Below are positions 55,217 through 64,000 of a stretch of DNA of 64,000 nt, in pieces. Made by a program: the position numbers and the translations under genes. Origin of the DNA: a virus; IMG/VR virus record IMGVR_UViG_3300032307_000652, positions 30,877 through 94,876 of that record. The stretch is one strand, 5' to 3'. Every line of letters begins with the position of its first letter. The first letter of the stretch is position 1. The notes below the pieces were generated by a model. It ran no database searches and was not told where the DNA came from. It saw only the letters and a program-made list of their open reading frames with translations.

Positions 55217-56775
55217 TGCCAATTAATTTTCCAAATAGTCCATCACCAAATCAACTTTACACCTATGACACTAAAACATGGGAGTGGAATGGTATATATT
55301 GGGAAGTATATTCTGCTCTAACAAGTTACATAACAAGTGCTTACACTGTTGGTGATGGTGTTTCGGACATATCAGGTGTTACAGGAGGAAATATTGCGTT
55401 AAAAAGTTTCAGTGGTGTTAATATAACAATTATTGATACTGGTAGTAAACTTATTTTTAGTGGATATTCAATTACATCAGGTAGTTCAGGAACATCGGGT
55501 TCAAGCGGGTCATCAGGTTTAAGTGGAAGTAGTGGAACATCTGGTTCATCAGGTAGTTCAGGCTCTAGTGGAAGCTCAGGTTCTTCAGGTATATCAGGTA
55601 GTACAGGTTCGAGAGGAACTTCCGGAACTAGCGGAACGTCAGGTTCAAGTGGTTCTAGTGGTACATCGGGTAGTGGAGGGTCTTCAGGAAGTTCAGGTAC
55701 ATCAGGTAGTAGTGGTTCATCAGGAACAAGTGGTTTAGATGGGATAAGTGGGACATCTGGTTCATCAGGGTCAAGTGGTAGTACAGGTTCAAGAGGAACT
55801 AGCGGAACATCAGGTTCAAGTGGTTCTTCAGGAACTAGTGGAAGTTCAGGAACATCAGGTTCATCGGGTAGTTCAGGTTCTGCTGGAACATCGGGAACAG
55901 GATTTACTACAATTACAAGTCCGGGTAGTAATAGAGTATTAACATCTGATGGTACGGCAAACGCTGCGGTAGCTCAGGCTAGGATGACTTTTGATGGGAT
56001 TAAATTAGCGGTAACAGGTGATACGACTATTATTGGTTCCACGACTATTACTGGTAATATAAGTACTACAGGTGTAACCTCTCTTGGTAACGGAACATTT
56101 ACAAAGGCGGGGTCAGCTACTGGTGATGTTATCCTTGATAATAATAGTACAGATACTCCGGGTGTTTTGTTTTATTATGCTAATAATTCAAACTATGGTA
56201 TTGATAGTTTTAATGGGTCATTTGATGTTCTAAGTGGTCAGTTATTACGTTTCACAAATAAATTAAATGAGACTGGCGGAGCTGTAAAGATGGCTATAGA
56301 TACCACAGGTAATGTGGTATTTACCGGATTTATAAAGGCTAATGCGTGGAGAGCAGGTCAGGTAATTAACGATATTATTTTGAGTAATACTGAAGTGACT
56401 ATTAGTACAACAACTATAGCAACTAGTACTTCGGATACTGATTTCTTAACTTACAGTTATACACCATTAAGTTCTACAAGTTATTTAGTAATACATTATC
56501 ACTTAGCATCTTTTGATTTTACTTCTGGTACAGGTAATGATTCATACATATCTAGAATAAAGGTTGATGGTGGTGAAATAACCTATTCAGTACAAAGCAC
56601 GGTTAATGGATTTCGTACAGGTGTTTTATTTCCATTAACGGGTAGATACACTAACTCTAATACTACCGCAAAATCGATAGTAGTTGCATGTCGTAGAAGT
56701 TCTGCGGATGATAATATCACAATAGTAAATTCGGCTACTTCAATGTGGTTGAGAATAACAGAAGTAGCGAGATAA
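55216..56775 (+). CDS. Collagen-like tail fibre protein (Gly-Ser-Ser / Gly-Thr-Ser repeats)
   Basis: 519 residues. The N-terminus has a phage fibre start ([22 protein letters not shown], seen as PNQLYTYD and WEWNG), which may attach it to the tail. Residues about 88-229 are Gly-x-y triplets, mostly GSS and GTS, broken by [10 protein letters not shown] twice and GLDGISG once. There is no proline in the triplets. The C-terminal 290 residues form a globular tip with a jelly-roll-like beta pattern ([19 protein letters not shown], split: [16 protein letters not shown]). Such Gly-x-y stalks form trimeric fibres in other phages. Confidence 0.75.
   Translation: MPINFPNSPSPNQLYTYDTKTWEWNGIYWEVYSALTSYITSAYTVGDGVSDISGVTGGNIALKSFSGVNITIIDTGSKLIFSGYSITSGSSGTSGSSGSSGLSGSSGTSGSSGSSGSSGSSGSSGISGSTGSRGTSGTSGTSGSSGSSGTSGSGGSSGSSGTSGSSGSSGTSGLDGISGTSGSSGSSGSTGSRGTSGTSGSSGSSGTSGSSGTSGSSGSSGSAGTSGTGFTTITSPGSNRVLTSDGTANAAVAQARMTFDGIKLAVTGDTTIIGSTTITGNISTTGVTSLGNGTFTKAGSATGDVILDNNSTDTPGVLFYYANNSNYGIDSFNGSFDVLSGQLLRFTNKLNETGGAVKMAIDTTGNVVFTGFIKANAWRAGQVINDIILSNTEVTISTTTIATSTSDTDFLTYSYTPLSSTSYLVIHYHLASFDFTSGTGNDSYISRIKVDGGEITYSVQSTVNGFRTGVLFPLTGRYTNSNTTAKSIVVACRRSSADDNITIVNSATSMWLRITEVAR
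55477..55902 (+). repeat. Gly-Ser-Ser collagen-like coding repeat
   Basis: About 47 triplets of GGx-(AGx/TCx/ACx)-(AGx/TCx), period 9 nt. Serine codons switch between AGT and TCA/TCT, which keeps the DNA less repetitive than the protein. Confidence 0.85.
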
Positions 56776-58436
56776 TGCCAATACCACCAAATAAAATAAA
56801 ATACTCAACGTCCTTTCATCCTAATACGATTAAAGTTAAGGATTGGGTTTTAGGTATTAATGAAGGCGCAGAATACGGGCCAACAAGTGTTACAGGATTT
56901 TGGAATTCTATTATACCACCATCAGGTGGTTATACCATGTATGGAAACAAAGCAGTTGCTGGACCGTCCATAGTTGTTGCTCAAAACGACTCAGAACTTA
57001 TTGGGTTTACTCAAGGATTTGCAGGTCAAACATTTAGTACGGCTAACGAAGCGTTAGGATGGTACACAGGACAAACAGGGCTTATTTGTGTTAACCTTGA
57101 TTATCCTGATATTGTAACTGACGGATTAACATTATTACTTGACGCTGGTTATGTTTCATCATACCCAAGAAGTGGTTCACGATGGGATGATTTAAGTTTT
57201 AGTGGTAATAACGGAACATTAATTAATACTCCGACATTTAGTTCAAGTAATAACGGATACCTTACATTTAACGGAAGTAATCAATATGTTAATGTTGCAG
57301 GTACTCCTGTCGGAATAACGGCATATACAAAAAACATTTGGTTTTACCTAAACTCAACTGCTGATAACAACTTATTAAGCAGTGATACGGGTGGACACTT
57401 TATGTATTTTGCTGGTACAAATAAATTATATTGTGGACATTCAAATTGGGGTAATTATGGTGTTTATCCCTCAACAACAAGTTTTAGTAATGGTGTTTGG
57501 TATAACGCATGTCTTACTTTTGACACAACAAATGGTTTCATTCTATATGTTAATGGTGTTCAGGATAGTACATACACCGCTCAAAAAACACCTGTAAGTG
57601 GTAATGGGTCTACAAGGATTGGTTCTTATGGTGTAGGTGGTAATTTATTGAATGGTAGAGTTTCAGTTGCAATGACGTACAATAGAGTATTAAGTTCTAC
57701 AGAGGTATTAAAAAACTTTAACTCGTTTTCATCAAGATTTATTTCACCATCACCAACACCGACAACAACAATTACTCCTACTAGAACACCAACTGTAACA
57801 CCAACTATCACACCAACAAACACTCAAACTCCGACAAATACTCAAACACCTACACCATCAATTACACCAACTAGAACTGTAACACCTACACCATCAATTA
57901 CACCAACAAATACAATTACTCCTACACCGTCAATTACACCAACTAGAACTGTAACACCTACCATATCAATAACCCCTACTAATACTCCAACACCAACAAC
58001 TACCCCAATACCTGTTACAGGTGTTACATTCTCACAAGCGTTTACAGGTGGTACTGCTCCATCGATAGCTATAGAAACTGCTTGGAACACATTCAGAAGC
58101 CGATTAACTGGTACCACATACACTCAATTTGTATGGTCAAGTACTAATGGTAATAGTTTAACTGTAAGTCATCCCACATTAGTACAATCATTAGCAACTT
58201 CGTTAAGAACTGCAACAGTAACAGGTATTACTATTAACAGTGTGGTATGGAGAGTTGGAACAGGATGTGGCACTCCTAAAATCGGTGGTGTTGCGGTAGA
58301 GTTTTCTAACATTGGAAGTTGTAGTGTATCAAGTACATACGCTTTAAGACCAATGATTAATAATGCTAACTGGGGTGGAACTAATGAATATACAGTTAAC
58401 GCGCCGTCACAAACAATAACTTTAACATTCTCATAA
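56775..58436 (+). CDS. Tail fibre with LamG-like lectin domain and Thr-Pro stalk
   Basis: 553 residues from ATG 56775 (overlap TAATG with the previous stop). Residues about 115-320 are a concanavalin/LamG-like jelly roll: [15 protein letters not shown], then [24 protein letters not shown], and a closing [10 protein letters not shown] and RIGSYG. This fold binds glycans. Residues 323-413 are a Thr-Pro stalk ([14 protein letters not shown] units). The last 140 residues are another beta domain. The order lectin-stalk-tip suggests a flexible fibre. It is a good candidate for host binding. Confidence 0.7.
   Translation: MPIPPNKIKYSTSFHPNTIKVKDWVLGINEGAEYGPTSVTGFWNSIIPPSGGYTMYGNKAVAGPSIVVAQNDSELIGFTQGFAGQTFSTANEALGWYTGQTGLICVNLDYPDIVTDGLTLLLDAGYVSSYPRSGSRWDDLSFSGNNGTLINTPTFSSSNNGYLTFNGSNQYVNVAGTPVGITAYTKNIWFYLNSTADNNLLSSDTGGHFMYFAGTNKLYCGHSNWGNYGVYPSTTSFSNGVWYNACLTFDTTNGFILYVNGVQDSTYTAQKTPVSGNGSTRIGSYGVGGNLLNGRVSVAMTYNRVLSSTEVLKNFNSFSSRFISPSPTPTTTITPTRTPTVTPTITPTNTQTPTNTQTPTPSITPTRTVTPTPSITPTNTITPTPSITPTRTVTPTISITPTNTPTPTTTPIPVTGVTFSQAFTGGTAPSIAIETAWNTFRSRLTGTTYTQFVWSSTNGNSLTVSHPTLVQSLATSLRTATVTGITINSVVWRVGTGCGTPKIGGVAVEFSNIGSCSVSSTYALRPMINNANWGGTNEYTVNAPSQTITLTFS
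57741..58011 (+). repeat. Second Thr-Pro coding repeat
   Basis: Tandem [12 protein letters not shown] units. The DNA is close to that at 52050-52265, so the two stalks could recombine and swap tip domains. Confidence 0.8.
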
Positions 58437-58438
58437 TT

Positions 58439-58573
58439 ATGTATTATATATTAGATTTAGAACAAACCCCACCTGAAAAACTATCAAACGTTGAATTTGA
58501 AAATAAGTTTGATGCTTGTGAATGGATTGAACAAAATGGGGGTATTGTAAAATATACTATAACAGAAATATAA
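58439..58573 (+). CDS. Small protein of unknown function (44 aa)
   Basis: An ATG 2 nt after the stop of the lectin fibre gene opens 44 codons and ends 1 nt before the next start. The product is acidic with one Trp and one Cys (EFENKFDACEWIEQNGG). This tight fit suggests a real gene. No family is recognised. It may be a small chaperone for the neighbouring fibre, but this is only a guess from position. Confidence 0.55.
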   Translation: MYYILDLEQTPPEKLSNVEFENKFDACEWIEQNGGIVKYTITEI

Positions 58574-58574
58574 A

Positions 58575-59381
58575 ATGGCAACATCAAGACCCTTCGCATA
58601 TAACACAGGTTCAACAATATCAGGGACAGAACAAGTCGGAAGTATTGCTATTGGCACACCAACAAGTGGGTTTACATCCACAGGTTTAAGATGGTGGAAT
58701 GGGCCTGATGAAGATTTGGGTTATGTAATTGCTCATACTGTTCCATCAGGAACACAACCAAATCCTGTTGGAGTTCCTGCTTATATTGGTTTTTGGAGAA
58801 CATCAGGTAAGACAGATAATAACTTTATTAGTTTGTCTCAGTACGTATCAAGTTTTACGGGAACACCACAAACATTCGCAAGTGCTTCAGCCGCTAAAAC
58901 ATGGTTAAACTCGGCGGGATATTGGACATCTTATGTTAGTTCATACACATATTATAGATGGCAAATAACCGCAACAAAAACAGCACCACCTGATGGTAAC
59001 TGTACGCAGGCTGCTGAGTTTGTATTCCAAGTAGGAGGTGTCGACCAAAGTATGACGGGTGTTACTGTTACAAATCCTGGTGGTACTAGTCCGGCAAGTG
59101 AAGAGCCGCCAAAATTAGTTGATGGTAATTTGGCTACAAAGGGTTTAGATTTATTGTATGTCTCAAACGGAAATGTTACTAATTTTATATTTCAGTTCTC
59201 AACTGCTAAAACATTTAATGGATATAGATGGGCTACCGCAAATGATGCTGAAAGTAGAGACCCTAAATCATGGACTATTGCGGGTAGTAATGACGGAACA
59301 ACATGGACTACATTACATACGGTTACTAACTTTACAGCTACTGTTGCTCGACAAACTTATCAAACCGCACAAACTTATTAA
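58575..59381 (+). CDS. Tail fibre protein with discoidin-like (F5/8C) domain
   Basis: 268 residues. The C-terminal part (about 135-268) reads AAEFVFQVGG, then LVDGNLATKGL, IFQFSTAKTFNGYRW, and SWTIAGSNDGTTWTTLHTV. This is the F5/8 type C (discoidin) pattern of a carbohydrate-binding beta sandwich. The N-terminal part has a WWNGPDEDLGYVI motif and a helix-rich middle also seen in the lectin fibre gene (AKTWLNSAGYW compared with [10 protein letters not shown]). It ends the adhesin block, followed by a 53-nt AT-rich gap. Confidence 0.7.
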   Translation: MATSRPFAYNTGSTISGTEQVGSIAIGTPTSGFTSTGLRWWNGPDEDLGYVIAHTVPSGTQPNPVGVPAYIGFWRTSGKTDNNFISLSQYVSSFTGTPQTFASASAAKTWLNSAGYWTSYVSSYTYYRWQITATKTAPPDGNCTQAAEFVFQVGGVDQSMTGVTVTNPGGTSPASEEPPKLVDGNLATKGLDLLYVSNGNVTNFIFQFSTAKTFNGYRWATANDAESRDPKSWTIAGSNDGTTWTTLHTVTNFTATVARQTYQTAQTY

Positions 59382-59390
59382 TTTATTTCT

Positions 59391-59418
59391 TTAATTTTTA
59401 TTTAAAATTAATACTTTT
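59391..59418 (+). terminator. Possible weak AT-only hairpin after the adhesin block
   Basis: TTAATTTT and AAAATTAA form an 8-bp AT stem (59391-59411), followed by TACTTTTTG. With no GC pairs it would be a weak terminator at best. Confidence 0.3.
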
Positions 59419-59434
59419 TGTATAAAACGTTTAC

Positions 59435-60679
59435 ATGAAAATTTTTATACAAGTTGCGTCTTATAGAGACCCACAGTTAATCCCAACTATAAAATCTGCA
59501 TTAGAAAATGCTAAACGACCTGAAAACTTAGTTTTCGGTATTGCTCGTCAGTATCATCGCGATGATAATTTTGATAATTTAGATGAATATAGAGATGATG
59601 AAAGATTTAGAATAATTGATATTCCTTATTATGAATCTAGAGGAGCATGTTGGGCGAGAAATCAAATACAACAATTGTACGATAAAGAAAATTACACCCT
59701 CCAAATTGACTCACATATGAGGTTTGCCCAAGATTGGGATGATGAGATGATTAGGATGATTAAACAACTTCAAAAGAAAGGATATAAGAAACCTTTATTA
59801 ACAGGATATGTTTCATCATTTGACCCTGACAATGACCCAAGTTTACGTGTGAATGAACCATGGAGAATGGCGTTTGATAGATTTATTCCTGAAGGTGCTG
59901 TTTTCTTTTTACCTGAGACAATTCCTGGTTGGCAAAATCTAACTGAACCTGTTACCGCAAGATTTTATTCCGCTCACTTCTGTTTTACTCTTGGTAAGTT
60001 CGCTAAAGAAGTTCAACACGACCCTGAGTTTTATTTTCACGGAGAAGAGATTTCAATTGCCGCAAGAGCTTACACTCACGGATATGATTTATTCCACCCA
60101 CACAAAGTTTTGATTTGGCATGAATATACTCGCAAAGGTAGAACCAAACAATGGGACGACGATAAACAATGGGTGGATAAGAATAATTTTGCTCACAAGA
60201 AAAATCGTTCTCTATTTGGTATGGATGGTGAGGAAAATATGAATCACGGAAAATATGGTTTTGGTAAAGTTAGAAGTTTAAGAGATTATGAAAAATATTC
60301 AGGACTACTCTTTTCAAAGAGAGCCGTTCAACAATATACATTAGATAAAGGTTATCCACCTAATCCAAATAACTTCAATTCAGAAGAAGAATGGTTAAAA
60401 TCATTTACGTCAGTATTCAAACATTGTATTGATATTGGATTTACTCAAGTTCCTGAAAAGGATTATGACTTTTGGGTTGTTGCGTTCCACAATGAAATGG
60501 ATGAGACCATTTACAGACAAGACGCTGATAAAGGTGAGGTTGATAGAATGTTAAGAGACCCTGATGGTTATTGTAAAGTTTGGAGAGAGTTCTTAACTGA
60601 TTCAAAACCTAAATATTGGGTGGTTTGGCCTCACTCAGAATCTAAAGGATGGTGTGATAGAATAACAGGAAATTTATAA
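59435..60679 (+). CDS. Glycosyltransferase of the GlcNAc (Skp1-type) family
   Basis: 414 residues. It starts MKIFIQVASYRDPQLIPTI and has ESRGACWARNQIQQLY, then the metal-binding DSH motif (near residue 92, LQIDSHMRF), TGYVSSFDPDND, and FHGEEISIAARAYTHGYDLF. This order matches the GT-A GlcNAc-transferase family that includes the eukaryotic Skp1 hydroxyproline GlcNAc-transferase. Bacterial and phage members are of unknown target. It opens the glycosyltransferase run and follows the fibre genes. Possible targets are virion proteins, host surface or DNA. Confidence 0.85.
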   Translation: MKIFIQVASYRDPQLIPTIKSALENAKRPENLVFGIARQYHRDDNFDNLDEYRDDERFRIIDIPYYESRGACWARNQIQQLYDKENYTLQIDSHMRFAQDWDDEMIRMIKQLQKKGYKKPLLTGYVSSFDPDNDPSLRVNEPWRMAFDRFIPEGAVFFLPETIPGWQNLTEPVTARFYSAHFCFTLGKFAKEVQHDPEFYFHGEEISIAARAYTHGYDLFHPHKVLIWHEYTRKGRTKQWDDDKQWVDKNNFAHKKNRSLFGMDGEENMNHGKYGFGKVRSLRDYEKYSGLLFSKRAVQQYTLDKGYPPNPNNFNSEEEWLKSFTSVFKHCIDIGFTQVPEKDYDFWVVAFHNEMDETIYRQDADKGEVDRMLRDPDGYCKVWREFLTDSKPKYWVVWPHSESKGWCDRITGNL

Positions 60680-60682
60680 TAT

Positions 60683-61393
60683 ATGAAATTTACATTTGCT
60701 ACTTTTTGTTTTGGTGAAAGATATTATAACCAAGTTAATAGATTTATTGGTGATATTATAGAATCAGATTATAAAACAAATTTGGTTGTTATCACCGATG
60801 ACCCAAGTAAGATTAACAATCAAGAATTCGTCCATGTTTTTAACATTAATGATTTTAATCCGAATTATTTGGAATATGCTAAAAACTACTACGATTTTGA
60901 TTTTTCAGTTAAGAGATATTCTTTAAGAGCAGCTTTAAGTATTGGTTTTACTAAAATCATTTTAGTTGATTGTGATATGAGAGTTAACCCATCTTTCTTT
61001 AATGAAGAAAAGATTTTGGGGGCGTTTGATGAAAATTGTTTATCAGGGCCAGTAACTTATAATTTTCACGAACAAGTTCATACTAATAGTGAATTAGGTA
61101 GACGATTACTTGAGTATGAAAAGTATTTCAATCATGAGGTTGATAAAGATAAGTTGGAGGTTATGCCTGAAGATTGTATCCAATACTTGAGTATTGATGA
61201 AGATAAGTTTAATAGTTTTTTAGATACTTGGGACAAATGTATTGAATATAAAAAAGAAAAAGGTTTAAGAAACATACCTGCTGGTAACATTGATGAGATG
61301 TGTTTTTCAGCATTATCTAATGGAATAGAAATAAAAAATAATGCTTATAAGGCATCAAACATAGTATATGCAGAACATGACAAATGGTACTAA
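60683..61393 (+). CDS. GT-A glycosyltransferase-like protein
   Basis: 236 residues. It has an N-terminal FATFCFGERYYNQ strand, a VVITDDPSK segment, the donor-binding-type VDCDMR motif near residue 97 (D-x-D), and a C-terminal GNIDEMCFSAL segment that could hold the catalytic loop. These suit a nucleotide-sugar-dependent glycosyltransferase. It starts 3 nt after the GlcNAc-type gene and overlaps the next gene. The sugar and acceptor are unknown. Confidence 0.65.
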   Translation: MKFTFATFCFGERYYNQVNRFIGDIIESDYKTNLVVITDDPSKINNQEFVHVFNINDFNPNYLEYAKNYYDFDFSVKRYSLRAALSIGFTKIILVDCDMRVNPSFFNEEKILGAFDENCLSGPVTYNFHEQVHTNSELGRRLLEYEKYFNHEVDKDKLEVMPEDCIQYLSIDEDKFNSFLDTWDKCIEYKKEKGLRNIPAGNIDEMCFSALSNGIEIKNNAYKASNIVYAEHDKWY

Positions 61394-62231
61394 AATAATT
61401 TCAGCGATTTATGAACTAAAATATGTTGAAGGGATTAACAGTGAGAGATATAAAAATTTCCCATTATTAGTTGCAACAATTAAAAATATAATTTATCCTG
61501 AATATCATTACGTAATTTATACTGACCAAAATTCGTATGATAAATTTAATTTAAAGTATGAATTTAATTTCCCAAATGTTGAATTCAAATTTAAAGAATT
61601 AAATACATCTGAAACTTGTGAATTAATTGATAGAATTAGAACTCAAGAATTATTGGGTGGGATTAATTATGATAGAATTTATTGTGTTAACAATTACTTA
61701 GAAGTTGTTTTAAATAAACTTAAATTCTTAATTGATGAGTCACATGATTGTGAAAATATCTTTTGGATTGATGCTGGTTTGATTGGAACGTCTTGTCACG
61801 ACGGATGGAGAGATTATATGGCTCCATTAATTAATTCAAAAAACTTTTTGGACAAGGTGGTTGATAAGATAAAACAACACGGGTTTATTCATTTGAAAGG
61901 CAATTCAATTGTGATGAACTATGAAACAGTTTCTAAATTCAATCAACTATTTGGTGTTGAATTAAAGGTTGTTCCTGGATGTCTATTTGGTGGAACGTCA
62001 GAAAAAGTTAGACATATTTTAGACGGATATTTAGACATTTTTAATCAATATTTAACCACACATAACCAACTTATTAGTGAACAAGAAGTTCTCACGGCTA
62101 TCACAGGTAAACATTCTGATGAATGTCATGCTTTTGAGTTTGGAGATTGGTTAGACTTACAAAAAGCGTTTTTAAATATTTTAGACATTTATGATGAGAC
62201 AAAATATGTAAGGGAGAAATGTTATGTTTAG
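61368..62231 (+). CDS. Glycosyltransferase-like protein of the WlaTC/HtrL type
   Basis: 287 residues from ATG 61368; ATG 61377 is an alternative start with a shorter overlap on the previous gene. The motif FWIDAGLIGT near residue 130 and the GGTSEKVRHIL segment later on match the WlaTC/HtrL group of putative glycosyltransferases. The same WIDAGL motif occurs in the last gene of the window, so the two are probably paralogues. It overlaps the next gene by 8 nt. Confidence 0.65.
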   Translation: MQNMTNGTKIISAIYELKYVEGINSERYKNFPLLVATIKNIIYPEYHYVIYTDQNSYDKFNLKYEFNFPNVEFKFKELNTSETCELIDRIRTQELLGGINYDRIYCVNNYLEVVLNKLKFLIDESHDCENIFWIDAGLIGTSCHDGWRDYMAPLINSKNFLDKVVDKIKQHGFIHLKGNSIVMNYETVSKFNQLFGVELKVVPGCLFGGTSEKVRHILDGYLDIFNQYLTTHNQLISEQEVLTAITGKHSDECHAFEFGDWLDLQKAFLNILDIYDETKYVREKCYV

Positions 62232-62787
62232 TCTTAACATTGTTTGTACTTCAATCGGGAGAGAAACTCTACCAAGATTAATTGAGTCATTCAAAGACCA
62301 ATTAGACACAACAGATATTTTTACAATAATATCAGATATTAATCACGACTTTGTTTCAGAAGTATTATCAAGGTATGAGTTTAAATTCAAAGTTAATCAC
62401 ATATTAAATCAAGGTGAAAGAAAGTGGAAATACGGACATCCATTAATTAATGAGAACATTAATTCATTGGAAGGTGATTTTATAATGTTTGCTGATGATG
62501 ATGATAGATACACTGAAGAAGCATTCAAAGTAATTAAAGAAACTGTTAAAGATAAAAATAAATTATACATATTCAAACACAATTGGTTAGGTGATATTAA
62601 TTGGAGATTAAAAGATTTCACAAGAGGTAATGTAGGTAAATGTATGGGAGTGATTCCAAATACACATAATTTACCGATGTTCCAAGAAGATGTTTTTGGA
62701 GATGTTATTTTTTATGAAGAGATAGGTCAAATGTTTGAAAGTGAATTTGTTGATTACATAATCTATAAAGTTAGACATACGGAATGA
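62224..62787 (+). CDS. Small GT-2-like glycosyltransferase
   Basis: 187 residues, about the size of a bare GT-A core. It has a CTSIGRETLPRLIESF start typical of GT2 enzymes, then FADDDDRYTEEAF (DDDD near 92-95) as the metal/donor motif, and a FKHNWLGD segment. No C-terminal acceptor or membrane domain is present. It overlaps the preceding gene by 8 nt and the next by ATGA. Acceptor unknown. Confidence 0.7.
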   Translation: MFSLNIVCTSIGRETLPRLIESFKDQLDTTDIFTIISDINHDFVSEVLSRYEFKFKVNHILNQGERKWKYGHPLINENINSLEGDFIMFADDDDRYTEEAFKVIKETVKDKNKLYIFKHNWLGDINWRLKDFTRGNVGKCMGVIPNTHNLPMFQEDVFGDVIFYEEIGQMFESEFVDYIIYKVRHTE

Positions 62788-64000
62788 GTAATATTACATT
62801 AGTTACAGGATTGTGGAATATTGGTAGAGAAAATCTTGAAGAAGGTTGGTCTCGTTCTTTTTCACATTATTTAGAAAAATTTGAACAACTATTAAAGGTT
62901 GAGGAAAACTTAATAATTTTTGGTGAAAAAGAATTGGAGGAATTTGTTTGGGAAAGAAGAGAACAAAGTAATACCCAATTTATTTTAAGAGATAAGAGTT
63001 GGTTTGTTGAAAATGACTTTTATAATAAGATACAACAAATTAGAAATAACCCTGAATGGTATAATCAATCAGGGTGGTTAAAAGAATCGACACAAGGTAG
63101 ATTAGAAATGTATAATCCTCTTGTTATGTCTAAAATGTTTTTGTTAAACGACGCAAGAATTTTTGATAAGTTTAATTCTGAGTTTTTATTTTGGATTGAT
63201 GCTGGACTTACAAATACTGTTCACCCCGGATATTTTACACATGATAAGGTGTTAAATAATTTAAGTAAGTATATTGATAAGTTTACATTTGTTTGTTTTC
63301 CATACGACGCAAGTAATGAGATACACGGATTTTCATACCCAAAGATTAATGAATGGGCTGAATATGATGTGAAGAAAGTTGCTCGTGGTGGATTTTTTGG
63401 AGGGCCAAAAGAAACCATATCACAGATGAATGGTGAATATTATAACCTATTGAATGATACACTATCAAGTGGGTACATGGGAACTGAGGAATCAATATTT
63501 TCAATAATGGTTTATAAGTTAAAAGAATATATAAATTATTTTGAAATCGATTATAACGGTTTATTTGGAAAATTCTTCGAAGATTTAAAAGATGATGTTT
63601 TAGTTAAAAAGACAGAGTTTGTTAAAATTCAAAATGAATTAGATATTGATAAAGTTGCGTTGTATGTCATAACATTCAATTCACCAAAACAATTTGAAAC
63701 ACTAATTAAATCTATGATTGAATATGATAGGGATTTCTTAGACAAACCAAAGAAATTTTTATTGAATAATTCAACTGACCTGTCTACAACGGAAGAATAC
63801 TTAAGACTTTGTAAAGAATATGATTTTGAACATATCAAAAAAGATAATATAGGTATTACAGGTGGACGACAATGGACTGCGGAACACTTTGATGAAACAG
63901 GGTTGGACTATATGTTATTCTTTGAGGATGATATGTTTTTTTATTCACAAAAAAATGAAGTGTGTAGAAATGGGTTTAACAGATATGTGAGTAATCTATA
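62784..64000 (+). CDS. Two-domain glycosyltransferase (WlaTC-like plus GT2-like), incomplete at right edge
   Basis: The ATG at 62784 overlaps the previous stop and the frame is open to the end of the window (about 405 residues seen). Residues 1-240 resemble the WlaTC/HtrL type (LVTGLWNIGRENL at the start, FWIDAGLTNT near 136, RGGFFGGPKE). From about 290 a second GT2-like domain begins (ALYVITFNSPKQFETLIKSM, in part, and LFFEDDMFFY near 380 as D-x-D). A protein with two such domains could add two sugars in turn. Confidence 0.7.
   Translation, partial: MSNITLVTGLWNIGRENLEEGWSRSFSHYLEKFEQLLKVEENLIIFGEKELEEFVWERREQSNTQFILRDKSWFVENDFYNKIQQIRNNPEWYNQSGWLKESTQGRLEMYNPLVMSKMFLLNDARIFDKFNSEFLFWIDAGLTNTVHPGYFTHDKVLNNLSKYIDKFTFVCFPYDASNEIHGFSYPKINEWAEYDVKKVARGGFFGGPKETISQMNGEYYNLLNDTLSSGYMGTEESIFSIMVYKLKEYINYFEIDYNGLFGKFFEDLKDDVLVKKTEFVKIQNELDIDKVALYVITFNSPKQFETLIKSMIEYDRDFLDKPKKFLLNNSTDLSTTEEYLRLCKEYDFEHIKKDNIGITGGRQWTAEHFDETGLDYMLFFEDDMFFYSQKNEVCRNGFNRYVSNL

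Noticed and set aside
55523-55942. Two plus-strand frames rich in Val, Gln and Glu inside the collagen-like gene
   Set aside because: They follow from the 9-nt Gly-Ser-Ser repeat read in another frame and have no own start context.
57842-58123. Open frame of 93 codons on the minus strand, Val/Gly-rich
   Set aside because: It is the mirror image of the Thr-Pro repeat on the plus strand; period-3 repeats keep all frames open.
49641-59381. Possible diversity-generating retroelement acting on the fibre genes
   Set aside because: No reverse transcriptase gene and no template/variable repeat pair with adenine-specific changes was seen in the window.
1-64000. T4-type late promoter TATAAATA in the direction of transcription
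   Set aside because: The recurring octamer reads TATTTATA along the transcribed direction; TATAAATA appears only as its complement.

Overview
The window is the structural and replication core of a large, AT-rich, T4-type contractile-tailed phage (myovirus). Recognisable T4-type parts are neck, tail terminator, sheath, tube, a gp26-like chaperone/hub protein, tape measure, gp53-, gp25- and gp6-like baseplate proteins, gp32-like SSB, UvsX, RNase H-type nuclease, gp41 helicase and class Ia ribonucleotide reductase. The host is probably a member of the Bacteroidota. Shine-Dalgarno sites are absent, the SSB gene has a TTG / TAnnTTTG-like promoter, and one tail protein is built of SprB-type repeats, a family typical of Bacteroidota gliding adhesins. 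No tRNA, rRNA, CRISPR array, insertion sequence or integrase was recognised.

Layout. 1-3728 is on the minus strand: the start of a gp13-like neck protein, a superoxide dismutase fused to a nuclease-like domain, and a SNF2-type helicase. 3786-13521 is the neck-to-tape-measure module. Almost every junction in it holds an unrelated small gene: a zinc ribbon, a minus-strand ribbon-helix-helix-like protein and a HAD hydrolase. 13560-25771 holds two giant baseplate/hub proteins, the gp53-like wedge and two small genes. 25840-34060 is the replication and nucleotide block (SSB, uvsX, rnh, unknown, gp41, nrdB, nrdA). 34131-49641 is the baseplate wedge, including a 1871-residue protein with a strongly hydrophobic hairpin. 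49641-59381 is an adhesin set built from SprB-type repeats, Thr-Pro-rich stalks, a Gly-Ser-Ser collagen-like stalk, a LamG-like lectin domain and a discoidin-like domain. 59435-64000 is a run of five glycosyltransferase-like genes that leaves the window.

Regulation. An octamer TATTTAT(A/T/C/G), read in the direction of transcription, precedes at least fifteen gene or operon starts on both strands. It is the best candidate for a phage-specific late promoter element. Four hairpin terminators are clear, two of them near copies of each other. The replication block starts behind a different, host-like promoter.

The points most worth following up are: the Mn-type SOD / PD-(D/E)XK fusion with a capsid-targeting-like N-terminus; a likely +1 programmed frameshift just before the tape measure gene; the membrane hairpin in a baseplate protein; the pairing of mucin-like Thr-Pro stalks with a glycosyltransferase cluster; and the TATTTATA element. 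All function calls come from reading motifs by eye; no database search was possible.
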